NCBI GenBank assembly: GCA_002716625.1
Contig: PBAS01000080.1
Coordinates: forward strand, 1-51,281
Source of the DNA: Phycisphaeraceae bacterium
GTDB taxonomy: Bacteria; Planctomycetota; Phycisphaerae; Phycisphaerales; Phycisphaeraceae
Reading direction: 5' to 3'
DNA: 51,281 bases
Below, piece by piece: positions 28,781 through 38,768 of this stretch. A program made the translations under genes and the position numbers. Under the pieces are notes generated by a model, which saw only the letters and a list, made by a program, of their open reading frames with translations, was not told the DNA's origin and ran no database searches. Each line of letters starts with the position of its first letter. Position 1 is the stretch's first letter.

Positions 28781-29539
28781 TCAACCCACTGCCCATAGTT
28801 TCTTGCGCTCTTGCGTCCAGTGATGCCACTGGTCATTGAAGACATGTTTGACGGCACGCACTATTTTATCGTGTTTTTGGTCACGGTCGGTGGAGTAATT
28901 CCAGCCTATCGCACGGCGCTGGCCAACACTCGTCTTGACGCCCGTTGCGTGCCAGCAGCTAGGTGACCACACCAACGTCCAGCGCGGATCGAGGATCACT
29001 TCGATCTCGTCAGGATGCTTGGCGTATAGCTGCTTGGGGGCGGGAGCCTTGTCATGGCGGCCGGTTGCCAGTTCGAACTGCATCAGTTCGAGTTGGACTT
29101 CTTCATGTGACCGGCAGTCTGATCCGGGCAAGAAGCGTAGTGGGGCATTGGGTTGATCGTGGCGATCCAAAGCCGTGCGAAAGGAGACTTGACGGCAGTT
29201 AACGCCGTCACTGTGCCAGGGAACCTGTGGCTGAGATCTGTTGGAAATCGAGTCCCCAATACCACATGCATTCACATGGACCTGATCACTTTCAAGAATC
29301 TGTTGGGCCATGGCCACGATCTCGGGCTTTTCGACAAGCTTAAGAAGCGGCTCACCGAGCATGAGGAACTGGCATGCAAGTCGATTAAGCCCTAAAGGCC
29401 AGTCTGTCGTGCGCCAACGCTCGTGGTTGTCAACCTGCAGACGATCAATATTCTCCAGTTGTACTTGGTCAAAAGGCCTAGGGATGAAAAAGAAGCCTTG
29501 GCGATGAAATTGCTTGAGATGAACGCTGGATACTTGCAT
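28781..29539 (-). CDS. Phytanoyl-CoA dioxygenase (PhyH) family protein, type 2
   Basis: Another predicted Fe(II)/2-oxoglutarate oxygenase, 252 residues and only distantly related to the one at 16889. LKQFHRQGFFFIPRPF opens the domain; PWHSDG supplies the His-x-Asp metal pair and SCWHATGV the distal His, with RRAIGWNYS providing the Arg. An insertion of Gln/Pro/Asp residues (about 145-175) separates the two metal motifs. The start is chosen at ATG 29539 (AAGG about 12 bases upstream); a GTG at 29560 would add seven residues. The partner substrate is unknown. It converges on ligA, with 38 bases between the stops. Confidence 0.83.
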   Translation of the reverse strand: MQVSSVHLKQFHRQGFFFIPRPFDQVQLENIDRLQVDNHERWRTTDWPLGLNRLACQFLMLGEPLLKLVEKPEIVAMAQQILESDQVHVNACGIGDSISNRSQPQVPWHSDGVNCRQVSFRTALDRHDQPNAPLRFLPGSDCRSHEEVQLELMQFELATGRHDKAPAPKQLYAKHPDEIEVILDPRWTLVWSPSCWHATGVKTSVGQRRAIGWNYSTDRDQKHDKIVRAVKHVFNDQWHHWTQERKKLWAVG

Positions 29540-29727
29540 GAAATTGATTGACCTTGCCACCGCGATGGGACGATTAGTTTCAGTTATTGTATGTATTTAT
29601 TTTAAGCTGACAATTTCCATTTGAGCTTCGCCCAACAACGCCCACAGGTCTACATGACTATAATTCCAACTGGAATGACTGCTGGCATAAGCCATCAAGA
29701 CAAGAACCCCAGATTTGGATTGTGATC

Positions 29728-30345
29728 ATGATTCGCCAAGCTACAGTAGGGGATGTGCCGAGGCTCGGCAAGATTATTAATGATTGCGCCGAGTATGGGC
29801 TGATGTTACACCGATCACCTACTTTTCTATATGAACATGTGCGCGATTTTTACGTGGCGGCAGAAAAGCTGGACGATGGATTGACCGAGATAATTGTCGG
29901 AGTCTGCGGGCTTCGTGTGATCTGGGCAAATTGGGCGGAGGTGTACGCTTTGGCGGTTACGCCAGACCAACGCGGGAAGGGACTCGGCGGCCAACTGGTA
30001 GAAGCTGCGGTTAACCAAGCGCGGAATCTTGGTGTCCCCCAACTCATGACCCTTACTTACGAGCAGAATTTCTTTGAGAAATTCGGCTTTGAAATTCTCG
30101 ACCGTCAACGACTTCCCCTCAAGATATGGAGTGAATGTATTCGTTGCTCGAAAAATCAAGCATGCGATGAAATTGCGATGGCACGTATTCTGGCGGATGT
30201 GCCAGACTCTATTGGTCCCAACAGGACAGATGCCGCAACCACATACCCGAAAATCCCGCCGCCAACCAACGGTGGATATATCGTACCAACCGTGTTAACC
30301 GTTGGCCGGTCAAACAAACGACAGAAAATGGATGAAGTGACGTAA
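29728..30345 (+). CDS. GNAT acetyltransferase, N-acetylglutamate synthase-like
   Basis: A single GNAT domain of about 150 residues plus a tail, 205 residues in all. IRQATVGDVPRLGKIINDCAEYGLMLHRSP, VYALAVTPDQRGKGLGGQLVEAAVNQAR (acetyl-CoA P-loop, R/Q-x-x-G-x-G/A) and LTYEQNFFEKFGFEIL are typical. The C-terminal IWSECIRCSKNQACDEIAM, with its C-x2-C-x5-C pattern, is a hallmark of stand-alone N-acetylglutamate synthases, which catalyse the first arginine step. The last 40 residues (Pro- and Thr-rich) are unique. Start at ATG 29728; a GTG at 29722 is possible. No other arg gene is in the window. An imperfect palindrome CCCATTACGTAACGGG follows at 30391-30406. Confidence 0.85.
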   Translation: MIRQATVGDVPRLGKIINDCAEYGLMLHRSPTFLYEHVRDFYVAAEKLDDGLTEIIVGVCGLRVIWANWAEVYALAVTPDQRGKGLGGQLVEAAVNQARNLGVPQLMTLTYEQNFFEKFGFEILDRQRLPLKIWSECIRCSKNQACDEIAMARILADVPDSIGPNRTDAATTYPKIPPPTNGGYIVPTVLTVGRSNKRQKMDEVT

Positions 30346-30390
30346 ATTCGTAAAGCTATAAACTGGAATGTCGTGATCCCTAATAGGATA

Positions 30391-30406
30391 CCCATTACGT
30401 AACGGG
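30391..30406. repeat. Imperfect 16-bp palindrome with TTACGTAA core
   Basis: CCC-a-TTACGTAA-c-GGG lies between the GNAT gene and mfd. No U-tract follows, so a terminator role is not supported; a regulator site for mfd is possible. Confidence 0.3.
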
Positions 30407-30556
30407 ACAAACCTCACCTGGTTGGCTCATTAGAATCTTTACTTTAAATATCGTTTTGACTTAACAACTGAATTTGCTGCCGGAGCCATTGATACATGGA
30501 GCTTAAATTTGGCACCTCAAGGCTTCTGGCAGAAAATAATTGCATAAGACTTCAGG

Positions 30557-33500
30557 ATGGTTCAGGCCGTCTCAACTGATCATTGGCTCAACCAGATTGT
30601 CGCATCGCCGACGATCCGTGCTGTACGCAAACAGCTATCGGAAACCGATCGGGTTGTTCTTGGCGGTAGTTACGGGTCAAGCTCAACACTGGCGGCAGGT
30701 GCGATATCCATACATTGTAACCGACCGGTTCTATACGTGGTTGCCCATCTTGACGAAGCAGATGAAGCCGTTGAAGATCTCCGCTTGTTTCAAGAGGCAG
30801 GAATGCCACTGGACATATCTCACTTTCCCGCCCTTGAAATGCTACCTGGTGAGTCAAACGTCAACCTCGATCTGTTGGCGCAAAGACTGGCAGTCGTCAA
30901 CAGCCTTACCAGCGAACACAATACACCCGGGCCGACCCGTCATGCAATCGTCGCACCGATCCAAGCACTAATGCAGGCAGTACCCAGACCATCGGCAATG
31001 GACCTCTATCAGGTCACGATTGAAGCTGGCAAACAGATGCCACCAGCACAATTGTTCGATTGGCTTGACCGATGCGGCTATCAACGAACCGACGCAATTG
31101 AAGAACCCGGTGATTTTGCGAGCCGCGGCGGCATTATTGACATTTTTCCGCCGGGCGGAACGAGTGGCCATGAAGGGCAACTCGGAGCTGTTCGGCTTGA
31201 TTACTTTGGGGATGAAGTGGAATCCATTCGTTACATCAATACCGAAACAATGGGATCATTCGGTGACCTCCAACGCATACAAATTATCGGTGCCTCGGCC
31301 CAACAGCTTCAAGCTGATGACCAAACCACTCATTTCTCAACACTTCTCCCTGCCAACACCCTAGTTGTCATGCATGAGTTGATGGAACTTTCAGAACAGG
31401 CCAGGGGATACTACGAGCGTCTAACTGACCCATGCGGAATCTATTCACCACAATCCGTCTTTCAGCACCTTACCCGTTCAAGTCACATTGAAATCAATCA
31501 ATACAGTACGAAATCGAACGAAGATCCGGCCATCAGCCTACCCATCCACCCCCTGCCTTCTTTCGAGAACAACGCGGCAGAAGCCGTGCAACAAATGGCC
31601 CAACATAGCATGGCGGCTGATGCGCCACGCCTGATCGTTCTATGCCAAAAGCCTGCGGAGCGGGATCGTCTTAGGCAACTTATCAAAGAACACGCCCCGG
31701 CAAGTATCAATTCAATTGAAATCGAGATTGGCTACCTCCACAGGGGATTTTCCTGGTCATCACCCATTCCTACAGAAGATTCTGAAAACAACATTGCCCC
31801 TAGTAACGCACAATCAATCAACCTTACCTTGGTACCCAATCACGAGTTATTTCATCGTTACGAAACCCGGCGACAGTTATTGCGACCAAGCGGACATGCG
31901 ACTGCCGCGAAACAGACGGATGCATTCGTTGAACTTGAGGCTGGCGATCACGTTGTTCATATTGAACATGGCATTGCTCGCTTTTCTGGACTCAAAGCCA
32001 TGACAAGGCGTGGCAAGACACAGGACTATCTTACGCTCGAATTTGCCGGCAAGACGTTACTGCATATCCCCGCAGAACAGATTGATCTGGTACAGAAGTA
32101 CGTAGGGGGCTTTGGCGGCAAACCGCCGTTAAGTCTGATAGGAGGAAAACGCTGGGCCAAACAAAAGGAAGCAGTCGCCGAAGCCGTCAAAAATCTTGCC
32201 AGCGAGCTACTGCGAATTCAGGCGGCGCGTACCAGCCTACCAGGACTGCGTTTTCCTCCCGATACAGCATGGCAGCAGAAGTTTGAAGCTGAGTTTCCAT
32301 ACGAGGACACCCACGACCAGATTGCCGCCACTGCGCAGGTCAAACGCGATATGGCACATGGACAGCCCATGGACCGACTCATCTGCGGTGATGTCGGCTT
32401 CGGAAAAACGGAGATCGCAATTCGTGCCGCCTTCAAGGCCATTGAATACGGCAAACAGGTTGCAGTCCTGGTACCCACAACCGTACTGGCAGAGCAACAT
32501 GCTCGTACTTTTAGTGAGAGAATGGCTGATTATCCATTCCGCATTGAATCCCTGAGCCGGTTTAAAACTGGCAAAGAACAGATGGCGATCCTCCAGGATA
32601 TTGACCAAGGACGAATCGATATCACCGTTGGAACCCATCGACTGCTTTCCAAGGATGTTCAATTCTCCGACTTGGGACTGGTCATTGTCGACGAAGAACA
32701 ACGATTCGGGGTAGAGCATAAACAACGACTCCTCGAGTTTAGACTTACCGCCGACGTACTCACGCTGACCGCTACTCCTATTCCACGAACACTACACATG
32801 GCGATGCTCGGGCTACGCGATATTAGTTCACTTTCCACCCCACCACTTGATCGACGGGCAATTGTGACAGAGGTAATCCCCTACGATGAACGGCGAATCA
32901 AACAGGCAATTCTTCGTGAACTCAACCGTGATGGGCAAGTGTTTTTTGTTCACAACCGTGTGTACAACATTCAAGCCGTTGCCAACAACATCCGCCGACT
33001 CGTACCACACGCCAAAGTCATTGTAGGGCATGGACAGATGCCTGCTCCGAAACTTGAACAGGTAATGCAACAAATCGTGGAAAGAAAAGCGGATATTCTT
33101 GTCTCCACCACCATCATCGAATCCGGTATTGACATCCCTCTGGCCAATACCATTTTCATCAACATGGCCGACCATTTCGGCCTTGCAGACCTGCATCAGC
33201 TACGCGGTCGCGTGGGCCGTTACAAGCATCGAGCCTATTGCTACCTGCTACTACCCGCCAATCGGCCAATCAGTGATACTTCCGCACGCCGCCTCAAGGC
33301 AATCGAGCAATATTCAATGCTTGGTGCTGGATTTAAAATTGCAATGCGTGACCTAGAAATTCGGGGCGCCGGAAACCTGCTTGGCGCCGAGCAGTCTGGA
33401 CACATTGCTACCGTCGGCTATGAACTGTACTGCACCCTTCTAGAAAAGGCGACCAAGCGTCTTCAAAATCAGCCGATCATAGAACCCTTACGTACACACA

Positions 33501-33952
33501 TGGATTTACCTACTGCAGGAAGACTGAATCACAGCTACATCCCATCTGACCGCTGTCGCATGGAGGCGTACCGTCGGCTGAGTCGGGCTGCAACCCTGGA
33601 TGAGTTGGAGGCAGTTGCTGAAAATCTGACTGATGCTTACGGCCAACCCACGCGTCATGCCCAAGCACTGATTGACCTGACTGAACTGAGAATTGCCGCA
33701 AGCACCTGCGGGATTGAATCACTCAAACTTGATGGCGAGGACTTGATCTTCAAAACCACGAAGCTGAAGACGATTGAACAACGCCTCGCGCAAGCCCCAG
33801 GCCGCACGACCGTGGTTGATCACCATACCGTGTACTATCGTCCACCGGCTAAATACCTCGAGCCCCAAACCCTCATGAGGGTTCTACGAAAAATTTTTGT
33901 CTATCCGCTTGCAAAAAATGATCCCCCGTCAACAGGCGATGGTAAAGACTAG
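30557..33952 (+). CDS. mfd: Transcription-repair coupling factor
   Basis: Removes RNA polymerase stalled at lesions and recruits UvrA. The 1131 residues show the family order: UvrB-like N-terminal part (FASRGGIIDIFPPGG near 195), RNA-polymerase interaction domain (VELEAGDHVVHIEHGIARFSGL near 465), then the RecG-like translocase with Walker A GDVGFGKTE near 611, DEEQ in IVDEEQRFGVEHKQ near 711, TATPIPRTL, STTIIESGIDIP and QLRGRVGR. The C-terminal TRCF domain (YELYCTLLEKA onward) is complete. The ATG at 30557 has only a weak ribosome-binding site (cagg). It is alone on the plus strand. Confidence 0.97.
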   Translation: MVQAVSTDHWLNQIVASPTIRAVRKQLSETDRVVLGGSYGSSSTLAAGAISIHCNRPVLYVVAHLDEADEAVEDLRLFQEAGMPLDISHFPALEMLPGESNVNLDLLAQRLAVVNSLTSEHNTPGPTRHAIVAPIQALMQAVPRPSAMDLYQVTIEAGKQMPPAQLFDWLDRCGYQRTDAIEEPGDFASRGGIIDIFPPGGTSGHEGQLGAVRLDYFGDEVESIRYINTETMGSFGDLQRIQIIGASAQQLQADDQTTHFSTLLPANTLVVMHELMELSEQARGYYERLTDPCGIYSPQSVFQHLTRSSHIEINQYSTKSNEDPAISLPIHPLPSFENNAAEAVQQMAQHSMAADAPRLIVLCQKPAERDRLRQLIKEHAPASINSIEIEIGYLHRGFSWSSPIPTEDSENNIAPSNAQSINLTLVPNHELFHRYETRRQLLRPSGHATAAKQTDAFVELEAGDHVVHIEHGIARFSGLKAMTRRGKTQDYLTLEFAGKTLLHIPAEQIDLVQKYVGGFGGKPPLSLIGGKRWAKQKEAVAEAVKNLASELLRIQAARTSLPGLRFPPDTAWQQKFEAEFPYEDTHDQIAATAQVKRDMAHGQPMDRLICGDVGFGKTEIAIRAAFKAIEYGKQVAVLVPTTVLAEQHARTFSERMADYPFRIESLSRFKTGKEQMAILQDIDQGRIDITVGTHRLLSKDVQFSDLGLVIVDEEQRFGVEHKQRLLEFRLTADVLTLTATPIPRTLHMAMLGLRDISSLSTPPLDRRAIVTEVIPYDERRIKQAILRELNRDGQVFFVHNRVYNIQAVANNIRRLVPHAKVIVGHGQMPAPKLEQVMQQIVERKADILVSTTIIESGIDIPLANTIFINMADHFGLADLHQLRGRVGRYKHRAYCYLLLPANRPISDTSARRLKAIEQYSMLGAGFKIAMRDLEIRGAGNLLGAEQSGHIATVGYELYCTLLEKATKRLQNQPIIEPLRTHMDLPTAGRLNHSYIPSDRCRMEAYRRLSRAATLDELEAVAENLTDAYGQPTRHAQALIDLTELRIAASTCGIESLKLDGEDLIFKTTKLKTIEQRLAQAPGRTTVVDHHTVYYRPPAKYLEPQTLMRVLRKIFVYPLAKNDPPSTGDGKD

Positions 33953-34013
33953 GAGCCGCTGGTGTAATGGTCTCATCCAAATACCCCACCAATTCTGCCA
34001 TCGAACTGATCGG

Positions 34014-34748
34014 CTAGGCCGCGGCACCGACATCTTTGGCCCCATGACTACTGGTACCCTGCAGGATCAACCCAATTACGGCAGGAACAATTACAAGTAT
34101 GGGAATCACTGCAGCATGGGCTTTGACGCCACTGGCAACCCCATCGCTGAATGAAGGCAACTGCAATAGTAATGCAAGAAAGCCCATGACCGCGATGCTG
34201 GATCCGCTAATCGATGTGAAGACAATCACAGAGAGTTTGAAAACGATGAATGCCAACATACCCAAAACAATCAGGCCAATCAGTGCACCAATCCAGTAAT
34301 GCTCCGCATTGGACGCAACCTGACCAGGCTCTGCAAACAACTGAGCACAGGCAGACCAGACATTCGCCCCGATGTATGCGCCAGTCAGGCCTCCCAATAC
34401 AGCAACGGCGTATTTCATTAGTGGGAAGCATAAGGTTGCCAGAAGGGCGGCGAGGCATCCTGCAACGATCCATTGCGCACCAATCTGCTTACCCAATGCG
34501 TAACCAGAAAACGCACCAATTAACAGCGCAAGAATCACGGTGGTTGCCTTGTAGTAACGATAACCGTTAAACAAACACAACACGCCAACGATCAAAAAAA
34601 CCACCGCCCAAACAAGGGACAGATTCCCCAGAGCTTCAACAAGCTGTTGCGGCTGTGCGAGGGCATCACCATTGGAGAAAATGGCAGTAATCACCTCGAA
34701 GGCTGACTGTCTACCATCAACCGCATTCACAGCCAGTATCGCTGACAT
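34014..34748 (-). CDS. Polytopic membrane protein (pair member 1), DUF4203/TMEM198-like
   Basis: 244 residues, mostly hydrophobic, with about six to seven transmembrane segments rich in Gly and Ala, for example AVVFLIVGVLCLFNGYRYYKATTVILALLIGAFSGYALG. The recurrent pattern of small residues and the YRYYKATTVI block resemble DUF4203 (TMEM198-type) repeats, but the match is by eye only. Start at ATG 34748 with GAGG eight bases upstream; the frame extends to 34817 without sense. It follows a second hydrophobic gene on the same strand with 79 bases between them. No transport motif is visible. Confidence 0.75.
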   Translation of the reverse strand: MSAILAVNAVDGRQSAFEVITAIFSNGDALAQPQQLVEALGNLSLVWAVVFLIVGVLCLFNGYRYYKATTVILALLIGAFSGYALGKQIGAQWIVAGCLAALLATLCFPLMKYAVAVLGGLTGAYIGANVWSACAQLFAEPGQVASNAEHYWIGALIGLIVLGMLAFIVFKLSVIVFTSISGSSIAVMGFLALLLQLPSFSDGVASGVKAHAAVIPILVIVPAVIGLILQGTSSHGAKDVGAAA

Positions 34749-34827
34749 ATCCAATTCCTCTCTTTGAGCACCGTGGCGATTACCAATGCCATGGAGGGGT
34801 ACCCGGCAACCTACCATCGCTATTTGG

Positions 34828-35613
34828 TCACTTATCGGTTTTACGGCAAAAAACCATGCACTGAAGAGCGGTACCCATAAGCGTTATCAGACCCACGAGA
34901 AGCAAAAGTACGCCGGGCTGTTCAGCAAGCGTCGCCAGGCCAGGAACGCCGCGTAGACGGAACAGGCTTCCCCCTCCGCCCACCATCAGTATCGAGCCCA
35001 CAAATGCCGATTGAATTGACGCAGCCAACCTAGGCAGGATGAGGCCTATTAACAGCCCGCACATACCACCAACCAATCCTCCACCAATCATGGCGGACCG
35101 GGCAGTCGGTTTCAGCTCCTGCCAGATTGCTTGCGGCCAACTGGCCAGTTCCTGGATCACCGCGGTAAATGCCTGCCAAAAATCCCGCGTTTCACCGGCC
35201 ATCAAGGTCTCGATTGTGATCTCCGGCATCGTCAGCTTGTCCATGCCCCCCCCAATCACAGAAGGTGATAACCAGATAATCGCACTGAACGCTAGTGCGG
35301 CACCAAACACCACTGCAAAACTCACACCCATCCAAACTCGAAACAGCAGATATGCCAGCAGGCAGCCCACCGTGCCGCCTACCAACAACGAAACCAGCGT
35401 CGCAGTTGCATTGGACCAATACCCCACGGCAGTCGCCCCCCCCAAGGCACCGACAATCAGACCACCCAGTACGCAAACCGGCCGGGCAAACCGACCACCC
35501 AAAAGCCATAGAGCCAAGCCAACCAAAACACCCACCAATGCCATGACAGCATCTAAAAGGGCGACGACTTGGGCAATCATTGGTTCCAATTGTGGCACTT
35601 GATACTCCAGCAT
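34828..35613 (-). CDS. Polytopic membrane protein (pair member 2)
   Basis: 261 residues with about six membrane segments rich in Gly, Leu and Val, for example LVGVLVGLALWLLGGRFARPVCVLGGLIVGALGG, and a soluble loop of about 60 residues in the middle (MDKLTMPEITIETLMAGETRDFWQ). The pattern RFARPVCVLGG repeated later as RLAASIQSAFVGS suggests an internal duplication. No family recognised. Start at ATG 35613; upstream extension to 35703 would run into the pheA promoter and is unlikely. Presumably co-transcribed with the gene at 34014-34748, and divergent from pheA. Function unknown. Confidence 0.72.
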   Translation of the reverse strand: MLEYQVPQLEPMIAQVVALLDAVMALVGVLVGLALWLLGGRFARPVCVLGGLIVGALGGATAVGYWSNATATLVSLLVGGTVGCLLAYLLFRVWMGVSFAVVFGAALAFSAIIWLSPSVIGGGMDKLTMPEITIETLMAGETRDFWQAFTAVIQELASWPQAIWQELKPTARSAMIGGGLVGGMCGLLIGLILPRLAASIQSAFVGSILMVGGGGSLFRLRGVPGLATLAEQPGVLLLLVGLITLMGTALQCMVFCRKTDK

Positions 35614-35676
35614 AATCTCAGATAGTACACTGAACTGCCCCCTCACATTCGCAAACCAACCATCCCCCACGATACA

Positions 35677-36780
35677 ATGCCACCTGCCATGGCCAGTCAC
35701 CAATCATCCAATCATCTAGAACCCCTTCGCCGGCATATTGACGAGTTGGACCGCCAGATCGTCGAACTGCTCAATGCCAGGGCTAACGTAGTTGTCGATA
35801 TCGGCAAGGCCAAGCAAGCCCACCACACCGCCATTTACGCACCAGACCGTGAACAGCGTGTACTCGAACAGGTCCGCCAACACAATGCTGGGCCACTGCC
35901 CGATTCCTGCCTGGAGGCCATCTGGCGGGAAATGATGAGTGGTAGCTTTGCGCTGGAACGACCACTACGTATCGGCTACTTGGGACCACCAGGCTCGTTT
36001 AGCCATCTCGCAGCCCGCCGCAAGTTTGGCGCAAGTGTGGAATATGACGACGTTGAAAGCATTCAGGCGGTATTCGACGAGATTGCCCGGGGACATCTGG
36101 ATCTGGGACTGGTACCTATTGAGAACTCGATCGACGGTGGTATTGCCGAAACACTCGACTCATTCGTTGATTCATCGGTACGGATCTGTGCCGAGGTGCT
36201 AATCACCATCCACCACAATCTGCTGGCAAACTGTGAACCACAACTGATCAACAAGTTATATTCTAAACCGAATGGTTTTAGCCAGTGCCGACAGTGGCTC
36301 AGTGTACAATTACGCCAAGCTGAACGTGTCGATGTAGCCTCCACGTCTCGCGCTGCTGAACTGGCTTCTCAGGAACCGGGAGCTGCTGCCATTGGCTCTG
36401 CATTGGCAGGGGAGTTATATGGCCTGAAAGTTCAATTCGCCAATATTGAAGATAATGTCAACAATGTCACACGATTTTTTGTCATTGGGAAAGAAAGCCC
36501 CCCACCTACTGGAGATGACAAAACTGCACTTATGTTCACCACGGCACATGAGGCTGGTGCATTGAGCAAGGTACTGGATGTCTTCCGAGACCACGGCCTC
36601 AACCTCACACATATCGACAAACGGCCCAGCAAGAAGGTCAACTGGGAATATTATTTTTTTGTCGACTTTGAAGGGCACGAACATGATCCTGAAATCGTGA
36701 AGGTGATCGAGAAAAGCCGATCACATTGCTTGCAGATGTCCGTTCTGGGCTCATTCCCGACCGCCCATGAAGTGCTGTAA
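35677..36780 (+). CDS. pheA: Bifunctional chorismate mutase / prephenate dehydratase
   Basis: Converts chorismate to prephenate and then phenylpyruvate for phenylalanine. Residues about 13-90 are an AroQ-type chorismate mutase (LRRHIDELDRQIVELLNARANVV). The prephenate dehydratase domain follows with IGYLGPPGSFSHLAA, LVPIENSIDGGI and the catalytic NVTRFFVIG. The C-terminal ACT domain, HEAGALSKVLDVFRDHGLNLTHIDKRP, ends WEYYFFVDFEGH; the usual ESRP of Phe-binding sites is replaced by DKRP. Start at ATG 35677 or 35689. Divergent from the membrane pair and convergent with recJ. 367 residues is standard. Confidence 0.95.
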   Translation: MPPAMASHQSSNHLEPLRRHIDELDRQIVELLNARANVVVDIGKAKQAHHTAIYAPDREQRVLEQVRQHNAGPLPDSCLEAIWREMMSGSFALERPLRIGYLGPPGSFSHLAARRKFGASVEYDDVESIQAVFDEIARGHLDLGLVPIENSIDGGIAETLDSFVDSSVRICAEVLITIHHNLLANCEPQLINKLYSKPNGFSQCRQWLSVQLRQAERVDVASTSRAAELASQEPGAAAIGSALAGELYGLKVQFANIEDNVNNVTRFFVIGKESPPPTGDDKTALMFTTAHEAGALSKVLDVFRDHGLNLTHIDKRPSKKVNWEYYFFVDFEGHEHDPEIVKVIEKSRSHCLQMSVLGSFPTAHEVL

Positions 36781-36807
36781 TCGCACATTGCCACGGCTGG
36801 TTTACCA

Positions 36808-38604
36808 TCAAACCGCAGATTGAACTTCGGCGAACCGAAAATCCTTGATATGAACTTCACATCTACGCCGACCCTGCCACGTTGATATCTTTGGCTCAAA
36901 TGCGATATCAATCCGATCATTGATCGCAAGCCGGTCCTCCAAGCCACCCAAACCAAAACCAATCGCCTGTACGGTCACACCGTTCTGCCTGATCGGCAAT
37001 CGCAGGTGTTGACCGCCATCACCCACGCATTGTGGTTGCCCGGCAAGCTGAACATCCTGGAGACAGAAAACCGGGGGCGGATTACTACGACCAAATGGCG
37101 CCAATCGTTGAATCTGCATAATCAAATCAATATTTATCTGGTCGAGCATGCAAAAACTGTTGATGTTTATCGTGGTTACCAAATTATCCAGCTGTAGGTT
37201 TTCATTTACGTACGCAACGAAGTCTTTTCGAAATGCATCAACGTTGCCGGAACTTAGACGCAAACCTGCAGCCATGGCATGGCCGCCGTAACTATCAAGC
37301 CACTCAGCACAATGGCCGATTGCATCATTGATATGCAAGCCCGGCACACTGCGAGCAGATCCGGAAACGATCTCCTTGTTCCTGCTGAGTAATACTACCG
37401 GCCGAGAAAATTGCTCGACCAGTCGTGCAGCAACAATTCCAACCACACCCAAATGCCAATCCTCATGGCATAAGACAATCGCCCGACACTGCGGCTGGTC
37501 AAAACCGGCATCGATCACCATCTGTTTGGCATCGGTCAGCATCTGTCGCTCGACGGAACGCCGGCGGGTGTTCTCCTGCGTCAAGAATTTCGCCATGCTC
37601 GCCGCCTGTGATGGATCAACATCCGTCAGTAAGCGTAGGGTCTTTCCCGCATGCCCCATTCGACCACATGCATTCAATCTTGGACCAAGCACAAAACCGA
37701 CATGAAAGGCATCGATCCGTTCATCACGTAGCCGCGTTGCATCGATGAGTGCGTTTAAACCAACAAACCGCGTTTGCTTCATCCGGCCTAGGCCGAAGGA
37801 AGTCAATATGCGGTTCTCACCGACCAACGGCACCACATCTGCAACTGTTCCCAGTGCGGCCAAACTCATCAGTTCAAGCAACAGCTGGCGCATTGTTTGG
37901 GGCACACGCTGAGAACCACAGGCCACCCTGGCAATCTGCCAAGCGAGTTTGAAGGCGACGCCTGCACCACACAAATCTGCAAATGGATACTTGGATGCTG
38001 GTTCGCCATGATCCCCCGGAGTTCTGGTAAGACGTGGATGGACCAATGTGTGTGCGTTTGGCAACTGGTCTGTTGGCAGGTCATGATGATCAGTAATGAT
38101 TAGATCTACCCCAAGTTGGCTCGCTGCGTTCGCTTCTTTAATAGCTGTAACGCCACAATCAACAGAAACGAGCAAGGGTATGGGACCTGGTATTGATGCC
38201 AGTTTTTCGATGGCGTCAACATGCAGACCATAGCCCTCATCGATACGGTGAGGTATATAACACCGTACATCAGCCTCCAACATTTCAAGCATGTGCCAGA
38301 TAATTGCACTGGCAGTGATCCCGTCGACATCGTAGTCACCATAGATCACAATAGGATGCCGATCACGTACAGCCTGAACAATCCGATGAGCTGCACGATC
38401 GGCCCCCGGCAAAAGAGCGGGGTCATGTAAATCCGTCAATTTTGGCTGTAAAAATGACCGGGCATCATCTGGACCCGCAAGACCGCGCTGACACAATAGG
38501 CGACTGACCAATGGTGGCAGATCCAGAAGTTGAGCAAGTTCCTCCTCGACCCGTACGTCCACGTCGTCGAAATTCCAATGGTAGCGAACCCCTGACTCAA
38601 TCAT
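36808..38604 (-). CDS. recJ: Single-stranded-DNA-specific exonuclease RecJ
   Basis: 5'-3' exonuclease acting in recombination and mismatch repair. The DHH domain shows YGDYDVDGITASA near residue 96, VDCGVTA and TDHHDLP (the DHH box). The DHHA1 domain has SGSARSVPGLHINDA and GGHAMAAGL (metal-binding His), and a C-terminal OB-like region follows. At 598 residues the length is normal. ATG 38604 is used without a strong ribosome-binding site. Its stop is 28 bases from the pheA stop. The minus-strand neighbour upstream is the rplT-rpmI pair. Confidence 0.96.
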   Translation of the reverse strand: MIESGVRYHWNFDDVDVRVEEELAQLLDLPPLVSRLLCQRGLAGPDDARSFLQPKLTDLHDPALLPGADRAAHRIVQAVRDRHPIVIYGDYDVDGITASAIIWHMLEMLEADVRCYIPHRIDEGYGLHVDAIEKLASIPGPIPLLVSVDCGVTAIKEANAASQLGVDLIITDHHDLPTDQLPNAHTLVHPRLTRTPGDHGEPASKYPFADLCGAGVAFKLAWQIARVACGSQRVPQTMRQLLLELMSLAALGTVADVVPLVGENRILTSFGLGRMKQTRFVGLNALIDATRLRDERIDAFHVGFVLGPRLNACGRMGHAGKTLRLLTDVDPSQAASMAKFLTQENTRRRSVERQMLTDAKQMVIDAGFDQPQCRAIVLCHEDWHLGVVGIVAARLVEQFSRPVVLLSRNKEIVSGSARSVPGLHINDAIGHCAEWLDSYGGHAMAAGLRLSSGNVDAFRKDFVAYVNENLQLDNLVTTININSFCMLDQINIDLIMQIQRLAPFGRSNPPPVFCLQDVQLAGQPQCVGDGGQHLRLPIRQNGVTVQAIGFGLGGLEDRLAINDRIDIAFEPKISTWQGRRRCEVHIKDFRFAEVQSAV

Positions 38605-38768
38605 CAGATCATGATACTTTCGTGCGGCCAGTAGCGCCGGGTAGTCATTGATTCTTACAATGGACCATCGACCGAAATGCGGCCAAGGTATTGCGCCACA
38701 ATGACAGGCTCATTGTTGAGTGACACAAGATACTTCAGACACATTGGGAAACCGAGCGAAGATATTTT

